Source: a bacterium (lineage in GTDB: Bacteria > Bacteroidota > Ignavibacteria > Ignavibacteriales > Ignavibacteriaceae). From it: a stretch of 64,000 nucleotides of DNA. Shown in pieces: positions 26,201 to 34,570 of the stretch (within the stretch, counting starts at the first letter, position 1; each line of letters starts with the position of its first letter). A model generated the notes under the pieces. That model saw only the letters and a program-made list of their open reading frames with translations, did not search any database and was not told the origin of the DNA. Both the position numbers and the translations under genes were made by a program. Location of the stretch: NCBI GenBank assembly GCA_016716565.1, contig JADJWC010000001.1:1-64000 (forward strand). The letters are read 5' to 3'.

Positions 26201-27904
26201 TTACTTAAGCAGAATTAATTTCTTAGTTTCCATAAAGTTGCCTGAGGTTAATGTGTAAAAGTAAATTCCGCTTGGTAAGTTGGAAGCATTAAACTCTACT
26301 GAATACTTACCTGCTTCTTGAATTTCATTTACTAAAGAAGCTACTTCCGTTCCAAGCATATCATAAACTTTTAGTGTTACTTCTCCTGCCGTTTTTATTG
26401 CGTAGTTTATTGTTGTAGTTGGATTGAAAGGATTGGGATAGTTTTGTGATAAAGCATATTCATCCGGCTTTTGCTCGTTGTTTCCTTCGCCGCCAATCTT
26501 ATATGGATTACCTCCTAAGACATAAGTACCAACATTACCCGAAGGATCTGATACGTGAGATTGTAAATCGACTGCTTTTAACCTGTAATAAACCCAATGA
26601 CCATCCGGGCATACTGCTGGGGGAACAGCAGTACAATAGCTCTCATTTGGATCCTCATATTGAAGATTAGAAGTTTGAATAAGATTTATCCAACCAAGTT
26701 CTCCGGCATCTTTTTGAACAATATATTGATACCTATCCGGTTCTGGATTTGCATTCCAGGAAAGTAATGGATGATTATTGACACTTTTTGTGATTGTTAA
26801 TCCAGTTGGTGGTGCAGGAGCAACATCATAACGTTGTAATCTTATCCAAGATGGAAAGTCTATTGATCCAAGAGCTAATAAATATAAATCATTGGAATTT
26901 GCTATAAGTGTTGATGAGGGAGATGCAACCAAAGTTATCTCACCTATCTGACCGGATAAAGTTGAATTAGAAATATACCTGTGTTCCCACTTGTAGTCAT
27001 TTTTATCGTAGTAAATAAAATGAATCTTATTGTCCTGTGTACTTTCAGATTCAGTTTCGTAACCAATCTCTGATTCACGTAACCAAACATTCTCATTCCA
27101 GAAACCTTGATCAAACGGACGATCTGAGTTTGATATAAATGCACCACTGAAATAGAAACTGCTGTAATAAACTCTGAGGGCAGCGTTAACTTTATTATTG
27201 GCAATGACAGGTTTATGATATTGTATGGATGTGCCATCAAACGGGATGTATTGCGGACTTTCCCAATTGGTGTTGATCTTGGTTTTATCCCTGGAATGTG
27301 AATCATGCGAACCATCTTTGTAAAAATAATGTATTTCATTTGATGAGCATGTTAGATCAGGATCATAACCACCACCATATTCATTCTCTGTTACATTTTT
27401 ATAATGTGTCCATTGATTTTGAGAAGATTGATATTTTATATAGTGAGAATGACCACCTTCAGTCCAGCCAATGTGAATATCAGCACCATCACTGTAAGCT
27501 ACAATCTTATCGCACCCTGAATTCGTCATATTCCAATAATTATATTGCGACCAACTGCTTCCCAGGTTTACACTGCGCTTTACGTTGATCGTATTGTTCT
27601 TTTTGTATATTGCATAAAGCGTGCTGTTATTTACAGAAACAACATTCACTAAATCACAGTTGGCACCTTCAGATTCAATTAATCTGTCGTAATAATAAAC
27701 TGTAGAGCCATTATAATTTGCACGAGCATACTTAATACCGCCATTTCTCCAGTATACTAAATGTATTCCATTAGCATCAACACAAGCATTTAACTGACTT
27801 TGTGATTGAACTGTGAATTGTGAAAGATTTATCTCACCTGTCCACTGTGCTAAAGCGGCGGATGAAATAAAAATTAAGAACAATATCATGAGATACTTTT
27901 TCAT
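26201..27904 (-). CDS. T9SS-sorted surface protein with propeller-like N-terminus and FnIII-like domain
   Basis: 567 residues. A signal peptide (LMILFLIFISSAALAQ) precedes repeated blades of the sialidase or BNR type (DANGIHLVYWRNGGIKYARA, DGADIHIGWTEGGHSHYIKY, SSNEIHYFYKDGSHDSHS). Around residues 365-460 a fibronectin-III-like stretch begins PPTGLTITKSVNNHPLLSWN. The C-terminus from YALSQNYPNPFNPTTTINYA to the KKLILLK end is a type A T9SS sorting domain. Likely a secreted or surface glycan- or protein-binding protein; no catalytic residues can be assigned. Its last 172 bases are duplicated at 23865-24036. Confidence 0.85.
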   Translation of the reverse strand: MKKYLMILFLIFISSAALAQWTGEINLSQFTVQSQSQLNACVDANGIHLVYWRNGGIKYARANYNGSTVYYYDRLIESEGANCDLVNVVSVNNSTLYAIYKKNNTINVKRSVNLGSSWSQYNYWNMTNSGCDKIVAYSDGADIHIGWTEGGHSHYIKYQSSQNQWTHYKNVTENEYGGGYDPDLTCSSNEIHYFYKDGSHDSHSRDKTKINTNWESPQYIPFDGTSIQYHKPVIANNKVNAALRVYYSSFYFSGAFISNSDRPFDQGFWNENVWLRESEIGYETESESTQDNKIHFIYYDKNDYKWEHRYISNSTLSGQIGEITLVASPSSTLIANSNDLYLLALGSIDFPSWIRLQRYDVAPAPPTGLTITKSVNNHPLLSWNANPEPDRYQYIVQKDAGELGWINLIQTSNLQYEDPNESYCTAVPPAVCPDGHWVYYRLKAVDLQSHVSDPSGNVGTYVLGGNPYKIGGEGNNEQKPDEYALSQNYPNPFNPTTTINYAIKTAGEVTLKVYDMLGTEVASLVNEIQEAGKYSVEFNASNLPSGIYFYTLTSGNFMETKKLILLK

Positions 27905-27942
27905 TGTTAACTCCTTTGGGCCCGATATTTAATCGAGGCTAA

Positions 27943-29646
27943 TTATTTAATTAAAATAGATTTAATAGTTTTGCTGAATTCATCAGCAATCATTGTAATG
28001 AAATAAATTCCTGATGGAACGGAGTCGCCATTCTTAGCTGTTCCGTTCCAGGCAATTTCATATTCACCGCTTATGCGGGTTTCATTAAGGAGTTCTGTTA
28101 TCTCTTTTCCAAGTATGTTATAAACTTTAATATTAACCTTTGTTTCAAGTGGAAGAGCAAACCTGATTGTTGTCGATGGATTGAATGGGTTCGGGTAATT
28201 CTGCATCAAATTGAATTCTTCAGGGACAAAATAATCGTCAGTTCCCACACCAACTGTTTCATCTCGTTTCCAGAAGATAGATTTAAAGATATATCCTGGA
28301 TTTAGATGCTTCTGCATTATGAATTCAGTTATCCCATCTGAATCCAGATCAGCCACATCAGTTCCATCATAATCATATTGACTATAATCCCAGGTGTCTA
28401 TAATAAAATCAAGATAGAAATTTCTCTGCGGGCTATACTTAAAACAAAATACCAAAGAACCGTTATTCAGAAATATTTCCTTAATTCCATCTCCGTCAAC
28501 ATCAACATATCTTATTCTTCCGTAAATACCCGAGAACAGTCCACGTATATCTATCTGGTAAACTACTTGGTATGTTCCATTTCCTGACGGTTCGAGTACA
28601 AATACTCTTGTAACGCCGCCATAAAGGCTGCTTGCGAAATCGCTGCCAATCCACACCTCATTTTTCCCGTTTCCGTTCATATCTTCACTCATAACTGAAA
28701 GAAATGCATTCAGTGTTTCGAGCTGCATTTGATATTCAACATTAACATCATCACCGGATACATACTCATAAATGAAATAATTCCCGTCAATGCTGCCTGT
28801 GCTGAAATTATTCTTTCCGTCATTATCAAAGTCTCCTGTTGCAAATCCAAATGTGAACCAGTTTGGAGTTGGTCTGTGATAATAAATAAGTTCATAATTA
28901 TTAAATACCGGATTATATCTTGCAACGTGGTTGCACTGAGTCCAAGCGCTATCTACCGGACCAGAAACTAAGTAATAAATAATTTCCTGTATCCCATCAG
29001 AATCAAGATCATAAAAGGTTACGTCATTTGGCTGGCAAACTGGCGGAAATGGATTGTAGATGAAATTCAACTGTTCTATGTAATCAGTGCTAATATTTTG
29101 GCTATAGAAGTATAACTGATTACCTATCTTCCTGCAGATAATATCAAAAAGACCATTATTTGTAATATCACCAAGGTCATAAATTATGTTATGTGAATCC
29201 CTAATTTCGATCGTATAATTAAAAAGAGAGTCAATTACATTCTCATAAATTGTAGCGCTGAAAAAAGCAGAATCGGATGAATGAATAGAATAAATTTCAT
29301 TTTTACCGTTCTTATTTGCATCTGCTACAATATATTTTGCATCAAGGTCAGGATTAGCAGCATCTATATGTCCCCATTGCCTGTAAAGGTTTTCCCAGTA
29401 AACAAGGTTTAATGTATCAAGGTCTATTATTAGATCTGCCTCTCTTAAATTCTCAGGCTCAGTGTAAGTCTTTATGCTTTTCAACCAGCGCAGGTTTGTT
29501 TGCTTGTTGTATATCACTGCTGTGCTGTCTGCATCTATCTTAACTTCGTAGTTTGGGTTATGTTTCATTTCCTGTATTGTATTTGACTGTGCCAAAACCC
29601 AAATAACCGGAAGCAGGGTTAATATTAAAACAAGTTTTCGAATCAT
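27943..29646 (-). CDS. FG-GAP/VCBS repeat protein with T9SS C-terminal sorting domain
   Basis: 567 residues with a signal peptide (LVLILTLLPVIWVLAQ). Seven FG-GAP-type motifs in the same order as in the 24071 gene: DANKNGKNEI, DITNNGLFDI, DLDSDGIQEI, DFDNDGKNNF, DMNGNGKNEV, DVDGDGIKEI, DLDSDGITEF. The end (MQNYPNPFNPSTTIRFALPL to KSILIK) is a type A T9SS sorting domain. It is a diverged paralogue of the 588-residue protein and shares its upstream 228-bp element. Expected to be surface-exposed; the ligand is unknown. 38 nt separate it from the T9SS gene at 26201. Confidence 0.87.
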   Translation of the reverse strand: MIRKLVLILTLLPVIWVLAQSNTIQEMKHNPNYEVKIDADSTAVIYNKQTNLRWLKSIKTYTEPENLREADLIIDLDTLNLVYWENLYRQWGHIDAANPDLDAKYIVADANKNGKNEIYSIHSSDSAFFSATIYENVIDSLFNYTIEIRDSHNIIYDLGDITNNGLFDIICRKIGNQLYFYSQNISTDYIEQLNFIYNPFPPVCQPNDVTFYDLDSDGIQEIIYYLVSGPVDSAWTQCNHVARYNPVFNNYELIYYHRPTPNWFTFGFATGDFDNDGKNNFSTGSIDGNYFIYEYVSGDDVNVEYQMQLETLNAFLSVMSEDMNGNGKNEVWIGSDFASSLYGGVTRVFVLEPSGNGTYQVVYQIDIRGLFSGIYGRIRYVDVDGDGIKEIFLNNGSLVFCFKYSPQRNFYLDFIIDTWDYSQYDYDGTDVADLDSDGITEFIMQKHLNPGYIFKSIFWKRDETVGVGTDDYFVPEEFNLMQNYPNPFNPSTTIRFALPLETKVNIKVYNILGKEITELLNETRISGEYEIAWNGTAKNGDSVPSGIYFITMIADEFSKTIKSILIK

Positions 29647-29703
29647 TTTATTAAATATTTTATTTATAAATTTTTATGGAAAAGAGACAACAATTGTTTA
29701 CTC

Positions 29704-29932
29704 AAGCTATGTAAAACCGGTTGGATATGTATCCCTGGAGAGAAGTCCCTGTATGAAAATTTGCAAACTTTCATACTGGAATAAAAGAAATAATTTATTT
29801 AAAAGCACCATAATTCTTACCTCACTATAAAATTAGAAGGAAGAATTGTGCCGTGAAAAATTATTTAAAAATTAGAAACCAAATAGGTTGCTTGCTAAAC
29901 GTAAAAAAAAAAACTGACGCAGCGAATGGCGT
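29704..29932 (-). repeat. 228-bp element, copy 2, upstream of FG-GAP gene
   Basis: Second copy of the element described at 25904. The near-palindrome GTATGAAAATTT then GCAAACTTTCATAC is at about 29752-29777. A longer imperfect inverted repeat pairs AAATAATTT..GCACCATAATTCTT with AAGAATTGTGC..AAATTATTT (about 29788-29866). A run of 11 A near 29903-29913 is absent from copy 1. Copy 1 and copy 2 differ mostly by substitutions, and the ends are sharp on the gene-distal side (GACGCAGCGAATGGCGT). Confidence 0.75.
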
Positions 29933-29988
29933 TAACCGTCTAATCTCAAATGCTAATCATATTGTTCCCTACTAATTTGCTGAAGTTA

Positions 29989-30444
29989 CTAATCTTCAGA
30001 CTTGTGTGCTTTTACGCTCACATCAAAATTTTTTGTGATTTTGTTTTCAGTCAACTGAAGATCTGCTTTCGCACCGGTTTTATGTATCTGAAAATCATTT
30101 ACTGAAATAGAATCTACGGCAAAACCATCAGCTTTGGAATTTTTTAGGATATCCAGTAAAACACTTCTTGCTTTTGCTTCGGTATCGTAATTTGCAGTTG
30201 CTTCAGACTGGTAAACACCATCTTTATTCGAAACAAAAATCATTCGCACCGTCTTGGTCTGATAAAACATACACATCATATCAGGATTGCCGTTATCCTG
30301 ATGGACAGGGTTACCGAATGTTTTTATTACATCGGATTTTGATTTACCAATAAATTCATGAACACTGATATTTTGTGCAATCAACAGCACAGGAAAAAAA
30401 CATATCAGGAAGAATGCAGCGAAGAAAACTTTTTTCGTTTTCAT
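29989..30444 (-). CDS. Small secreted protein of unknown function
   Basis: 151 residues with a signal peptide (VFFAAFFLICFFPVLLIAQ). The mature start SVHEFIGKSKSDVIKTFGNP resembles the BamE/SmpA-like opening (helix, then G-x-P at the turn), but the rest (MMCMFYQTKTVRMIFVS and a C-terminal half containing KSKADGFAVDSISVNDFQIH) does not let me assign a family. Probably periplasmic. It stands alone, facing about 630 nt of repeat-rich DNA. Confidence 0.6.
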   Translation of the reverse strand: MKTKKVFFAAFFLICFFPVLLIAQNISVHEFIGKSKSDVIKTFGNPVHQDNGNPDMMCMFYQTKTVRMIFVSNKDGVYQSEATANYDTEAKARSVLLDILKNSKADGFAVDSISVNDFQIHKTGAKADLQLTENKITKNFDVSVKAHKSED

Positions 30445-30619
30445 AACTACTCCTCAAAAAATTATTAATAATTTCAAAAAGGGTTATAGAATTGTAAGTC
30501 CTCGTTGAGGATTGAGAATAGACAAAACAATGTGTGGGTTGAATGATCATTTTGACCCATTGGACAAAAATCACAGTAGAAAACTAATTCAAAGTTGAGA
30601 GAGTGTCAATTGGATTTCC

Positions 30620-30640
30620 ATTCCGAATTCATTTCGGAAT
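30620..30640. repeat. Dispersed hairpin ATTCCGAA..TTCGGAAT
   Basis: An 8-bp perfect stem with a 5-nt loop. The same stem and loop length recur at 62909-62929 beside the rsgA tail fragment. Part of a repeat-rich gap (30445-31073) that has no gene. Confidence 0.55.
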
Positions 30641-30717
30641 CTCACCTTTATTGAACACTGGCAGCCGCGGACTTTATGTCTTCGAAAGGGCGATTTATAT
30701 ATACTCTCAAATCTATT

Positions 30718-30863
30718 GAACCCCTACGGGGTTCGGATTGTTTGGGGCGATTTGTGGCTATAAATATTTAACTCCTACGGAGTTTTTCTAGAATCTGCTT
30801 TCACTCCGTAGGAGCGATATGTTTGTAGAAAATAGCAAAAAACTTAGAACACCGTAGGTGTTC
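30718..30863. repeat. Array of four short palindromes in mirrored orientation
   Basis: GAACCCC-TAC-GGGGTTC (30718-30734), AACTCC-TAC-GGAGTT (30770-30784), CTCC-GTA-GGAG (30804-30814) and GAACACC-GTA-GGTGTTC (30847-30863). The first two carry TAC in the loop, the last two its complement GTA, so the array is two units followed by two inverted units, like bacterial interspersed mosaic elements. The stems differ in sequence while keeping pairing. No associated RAYT transposase is in this window. Confidence 0.7.
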
Positions 30864-30946
30864 AATATGTCATAAAAACAATTAATCAGTTGAATACATG
30901 TTTATTCAGCTTTTAGAAATGTTTAGAATGAAACAGTAGAATTACT

Positions 30947-31056
30947 ATGTCATTCCCGCAGAAGCAGAAATCTAAAAAATGTCTGATTCCAGACAAGCCG
31001 GAATGACATCAGGGGGCTAAAGATCCTGAAACAAGCCTGCTTGCCGGACAGGCAGG
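30947..31056. repeat. GTCATTCC-type inverted repeat and adjacent hairpin
   Basis: ATGTCATTCC (30947-30956) and GGAATGACAT (31000-31009) form a 10-bp inverted repeat around a smaller hairpin (GTCTG-ATTC-CAGAC). Just beyond, CCTGC..GGCAGG at 31036-31056 forms another stem. These resemble dispersed REP-type sequences; a related GTCATTCC sequence begins at 62905. Confidence 0.6.
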
Positions 31057-31073
31057 TTCGGGGTAAACAATTT

Positions 31074-31664
31074 CTATTCAACTAACGAAAGAAACTCTCC
31101 GTATCCTTCTTCTGCCATTTTTTCTTTTGGTATGAAACGAAGGGATGCAGAGTTTATACAATAACGTAATCCGGTTGGATCAGGACCGTCATCAAAAACG
31201 TGACCGAGATGTGAATCCCCGTTTTTACTTCTTACTTCTACTCTATTCCAGCCGTATGAAAGATCCTTTTTCTTCACAATGTATTTCGGATCAATCGGCT
31301 GTGTAAAGCTTGGCCAGCCTGTGCCCGAATCAAATTTATCTTTTGAGCTGAACAGCGGTTCGCCGGAAACAATATCAACATAAATTCCTGCACGATGATT
31401 ATCCCAGTATTCATTCTTAAATGCAAACTCGGTTCCTTCACACTGAGTTACTTTGTATTGCTCATCGGTTAGCATTTTCTTTAATTCTTCGTCAGATGGT
31501 TTTTGATATTTATTTCCCGAGCTATCCATATTTGAATCTTTCCTTTCTGCGGCTTGCTTTGTATTGTTGTCAGTAACTGACTGACTCACCTTTTCTTCCT
31601 CACTTTGCGAACAACCTGTTGTAAACAGTACTACAACTAATAATATGCTTAATAAGTTTTTCAT
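31074..31664 (-). CDS. msrB: Peptide-methionine (R)-S-oxide reductase, lipoprotein
   Basis: 196 residues with a lipoprotein signal (FTTGC, Cys18), a 40-residue polar linker, then an MsrB domain: TEFAFKNEYWDNHRAGIYVD, FDSGTGWPSFTQP, SHLGHVFDDGP and the catalytic RYCINSASLRF with Cys169. It repairs oxidised methionine in exported proteins. The zinc-binding CxxC pairs are missing (GIYVDIVSGEPLF has none), and the usual resolving Cys in SGCGWPSF is Thr115 here. Cys75 (VTQCEGTEF) or thioredoxin may serve instead. Confidence 0.94.
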   Translation of the reverse strand: MKNLLSILLVVVLFTTGCSQSEEEKVSQSVTDNNTKQAAERKDSNMDSSGNKYQKPSDEELKKMLTDEQYKVTQCEGTEFAFKNEYWDNHRAGIYVDIVSGEPLFSSKDKFDSGTGWPSFTQPIDPKYIVKKKDLSYGWNRVEVRSKNGDSHLGHVFDDGPDPTGLRYCINSASLRFIPKEKMAEEGYGEFLSLVE

Positions 31665-31791
31665 AACATTTCTTTTAACAATTTTTATGATAAAATAATT
31701 CCAGTTGGCAATTCGAACAAGTCAAAATTAGATCAGGTTTATCACGAAAGCATCGCGAAAGAATGTTTTTTATGAAAAGAGTGGAAGTGTA

Positions 31792-32529
31792 TTAATTCAG
31801 GTTAGAATTTGTGTTTGTATTGAGGTTGGCTATCAGTGATTTCTCTTTATAAACTTCATCATCAGCATAAATGAAAAGAAGACTGCCGCCTTTAAGCAAA
31901 TTAATTATTTCCTTTGATAATTTTTTAGAAACAGCAGGACAACCCCAGCTTCGTCCGATAACTCCGTTTCCATTGGCAATTCTTTCATCTACATAATTTG
32001 CACCGTGAATAATTATGCCTCTCAAACCGGCATTGTCGTTTATTCCTCGTTCCAATCCTTCTAGCTTTAACGAATAACCTCTTATGCCAGAGTATGAATT
32101 GCCGGTTCTAAAAAATCCAAGACTGCTTTTATATGATCCGATTTTATTCGAAAATTTTGTTGCATTCAGAAAACCTGATTTTTTTCCGTGAGCAACTAAT
32201 GTTTGATACAGCAGCTTATGATTTTCGATATCAATAATAAAAAATCTTTTTTCATTTGATGGTTTTGAATAATCTATTATTGAAAGCAGATTTTTATTCG
32301 GTGCATCAATAGAGTTGTAGCCATCCAGTGCGAGCTTAAAAACATTAAAATCTAATTTATCCGTCAGCTTGCAATCCGTGTAAAGACTCGTAATAAGTAA
32401 TTGGTTATAATCTTCATCTGAAATGATATCGCTGCTTGAATTTATCTTTTGTCCACTGGGCGCACTGTTGGACGCAGAACCTGACAGGAGAGTAAAAACT
32501 CCAATAAAAGCCAGTAAAAATATTTTCAT
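31792..32529 (-). CDS. Murein L,D-transpeptidase catalytic domain family protein, secreted
   Basis: 245 residues with a signal peptide (FLLAFIGVFTLLSGSAS). The catalytic segment reads LRGIIIHGANYVDE (His175) and IGRSWGCPAVSKKLSKEI (Cys197), the His..Cys pair of the L,D-transpeptidase fold in the PF13645-type subgroup that lacks a LysM domain. It would crosslink peptidoglycan stems or attach proteins to them. An upstream KSSLGFFRTGNSYSG segment also fits this subgroup. Single gene after MsrB. Confidence 0.87.
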   Translation of the reverse strand: MKIFLLAFIGVFTLLSGSASNSAPSGQKINSSSDIISDEDYNQLLITSLYTDCKLTDKLDFNVFKLALDGYNSIDAPNKNLLSIIDYSKPSNEKRFFIIDIENHKLLYQTLVAHGKKSGFLNATKFSNKIGSYKSSLGFFRTGNSYSGIRGYSLKLEGLERGINDNAGLRGIIIHGANYVDERIANGNGVIGRSWGCPAVSKKLSKEIINLLKGGSLLFIYADDEVYKEKSLIANLNTNTNSNLN

Positions 32530-32939
32530 ACGTGGTTATAATGCATCATTTGTTCCTGGATATTGCTTTCGGTTTCAATTATCATGCCGGAGGAAATTAT
32601 TCAATCCGGCTTTATATACGAATTCAATCCGTCATTATTGCACAGGACAGCGACGTGAATATCTGTCACATATGGTTTTGAATGTCGTAAGAATTTTTAG
32701 AAGTGAGAAGATTACACTTTGATGGGAAAATCTACCTCTCCGGAATGCTCATAAACTTTTTTTATCTCCCGTTTTACTCTACTAAACCAAGTTTTAATTT
32801 GACTGGTTAGACTAACCTGTAAAAATTTAGTTTCAATTTTGCGAGGATTATTTTTTGTTGCAAGACAAATATTTGGCGCTAATTTACAAGACAAATTTGT
32901 ATTGAAGCGTTCGGCTTAATCGGTTGGTTATAGTGATAA
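32530..32939. other. Gene-poor gap
   Basis: About 410 nt. On the minus strand a 60-codon frame (32712-32894, ending VKREIKKVYEHSGEVDFPIK) is open but has no clear ribosome site or recognised family; I leave it uncalled. The part nearest 32530 should hold the promoter for the transpeptidase. No repeat or RNA seen. Confidence 0.3.
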
Positions 32940-33398
32940 TTAATGACTTTTTTCGAAATAAATCTTGGGAGCTAAAATGTTAAAACCTTTATCTATTTCA
33001 TCAATCATAATAAAGTTAAACGAACGATAAATTTTTTGAGTTATTGGTTTATCATCTAAATAACAGGGAATCCATTGTATTGGAATTAATATTTTCTCTA
33101 CTTGTAATATTAAGTGATAGTATTTCAAACTATCTAGTTTCGCCACAGATTTATAACCAAATGCTGGTTCAACTTGTACCAACGTACCAGTAGTATCTAT
33201 TAATAAGGATAGAAAAAGATTACCAGTTATTCCGGCTCTTCGCAGTTTCTCTGGATAATTTTCAGGCTTTTCGATTATAGTTTTCAAAGAATCCCATCCG
33301 ATAACTGGATAAGCTTCCTTAAAAACCTGACTTCCTACTTGCGACAAAGAATTAATAGAAGCTAAGATAAAAATGAATGCTAGTAATAAAATTTTCAT
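32940..33398 (-). CDS. Secreted protein with TonB C-terminal-like segment
   Basis: I start at Met 33398, which gives a signal peptide (ILLLAFIFILASINSLS) and avoids overlapping the yajQ-like gene; an upstream in-frame start at 33452 would overlap it by 17 nt. The 152-residue protein contains KPENYPEKLRRAGITGNLFLSLLIDTTGTL, the pattern of the TonB energy-transducer C-terminal domain (YP..lr..gi.G.v....iD..G), but lacks the usual transmembrane-plus-proline arm. It is likely periplasmic and may bind a peptide partner. Unknown role. Confidence 0.62.
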   Translation of the reverse strand: MKILLLAFIFILASINSLSQVGSQVFKEAYPVIGWDSLKTIIEKPENYPEKLRRAGITGNLFLSLLIDTTGTLVQVEPAFGYKSVAKLDSLKYYHLILQVEKILIPIQWIPCYLDDKPITQKIYRSFNFIMIDEIDKGFNILAPKIYFEKSH

Positions 33399-33435
33399 AT
33401 CAATATAACTATTACTTCTACTGTTAAATTTCTGG

Positions 33436-33933
33436 TCACTGGTAATTAACAAACTGAACAGGAAAATCGAGATCGGCTTCTTTTACTTTTTGAATAACAA
33501 TCTGCAAATCGTCTTTCTTCGCTCCCTGCACACGGATTCTTTCATCCATTATCTGCGCACTTACTTTCAGGTTCATTTCCTTTATCATTTTTGTAATTAT
33601 CTTCGCGTTGTCTTTGGATATTCCACTCTGCAGATTAATTTTCTGCCGCAGTCTTCCGCTGGCTGCTGTCTCGGGCTCTTCAAGCTTCATTACTTTAATT
33701 GACAACCCCCTTTTAATAAATTTTGTCTGCAGGATATCTATTGACTGCTTTCGGGAATAATCATCCTTTGTATTTAAAGTAAGAAGCTTATCCTTTTTGT
33801 TCAGTTCAAGCTCTGTTTTAGAATCTTTCAGATCATATCTTTGAGTGATTTCCTTAATTGCCTGGTTTACTGCATTATCAACTTCCTGAAAATCAATTTC
33901 AGAAACTATATCGAATGATGAATTTTTTGCCAT
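33436..33933 (-). CDS. YajQ-family nucleotide-binding protein
   Basis: 165 residues, full length. SFDIVSEIDFQEVDNAVNQA at the start, then RYDLKDSKTELELNKKDKLL, GRLRQKINLQSGISKDNAKI and RVQGAKKDDLQIVIQKVKEA, ending DFPVQFVNYQ, match YajQ end to end. Homologues bind nucleotides (tRNA/GTP in some, cyclic di-GMP in Xanthomonas). Single cytosolic gene with its own promoter region. Confidence 0.95.
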   Translation of the reverse strand: MAKNSSFDIVSEIDFQEVDNAVNQAIKEITQRYDLKDSKTELELNKKDKLLTLNTKDDYSRKQSIDILQTKFIKRGLSIKVMKLEEPETAASGRLRQKINLQSGISKDNAKIITKMIKEMNLKVSAQIMDERIRVQGAKKDDLQIVIQKVKEADLDFPVQFVNYQ

Positions 33934-34080
33934 TTTTTCTCCGATTTTTGTTTCAAATATAAATAATTACAGAATGCGATATGATTTTACACACTGTGCA
34001 TCATTAATAAATTTTAATTTGATTCTGACCGGTTTATTTTTGCTGTTCAAAATTCAACATCCAAAGAAATTAAGAATCAG

Positions 34081-34533
34081 ATGATAATTGATAAAATCGA
34101 AAACTCATTTCTCTACGAAAATATTAGTGAACGGATACGCAAATCATTTGAGTATATCAAAACAACTGACTTAAAAAATCTTCCAGCTGGCAAATATCCG
34201 ATTGATGGTGAAAATATTTTCGCGTTAGTGAGCGAATATCAAACAAAACCAGAATCCGAGGGAAAGCTCGAAGCTCACAGAAAATATATTGATGTTCAAT
34301 TTGTTATCCGCGGAGAAGAATTGATGGGTTATTCTCCAATTGGTATGCAACAAATTCTCGAACCATACAAAGAAGAAAATGATATTGCATTTTTCACCGG
34401 AGATAAATCTTTCTCAAAAGTTTCAGAAGGTATGTTTGCAATATTCTTCACGGAAGATGTCCATATGCCGGGAATAAGTACGGGAGAAATTTCTGATGTC
34501 AAGAAGCTTGTAATAAAAGTTCGAACCAATTAA
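34081..34533 (+). CDS. YhcH/YjgK/YiaL family protein (DUF386)
   Basis: 150 residues, the family length. The cupin-like metal region is clear: LEAHRKYIDVQFVIRGEELMGYSP, followed by FFTGDKSFSKVSEGMFAIFFTEDVHMPG and the final KKLVIKVR. Members bind a metal through conserved His residues and are linked to sugar metabolism (sialic acid, uronate pathways) in enterobacteria. No sugar genes are nearby, so the substrate is open. Confidence 0.92.
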   Translation: MIIDKIENSFLYENISERIRKSFEYIKTTDLKNLPAGKYPIDGENIFALVSEYQTKPESEGKLEAHRKYIDVQFVIRGEELMGYSPIGMQQILEPYKEENDIAFFTGDKSFSKVSEGMFAIFFTEDVHMPGISTGEISDVKKLVIKVRTN

Positions 34534-34570
34534 TCCACATATTAATCAATAACAAACTATCGGAGGCTCT

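Noticed and set aside
32712..32894. 60-residue minus-strand frame ending VKREIKKVYEHSGEVDFPIK
   Set aside because: No ribosome site, no recognised family, start region low in coding character. It could be a decayed gene end, but I cannot support it.
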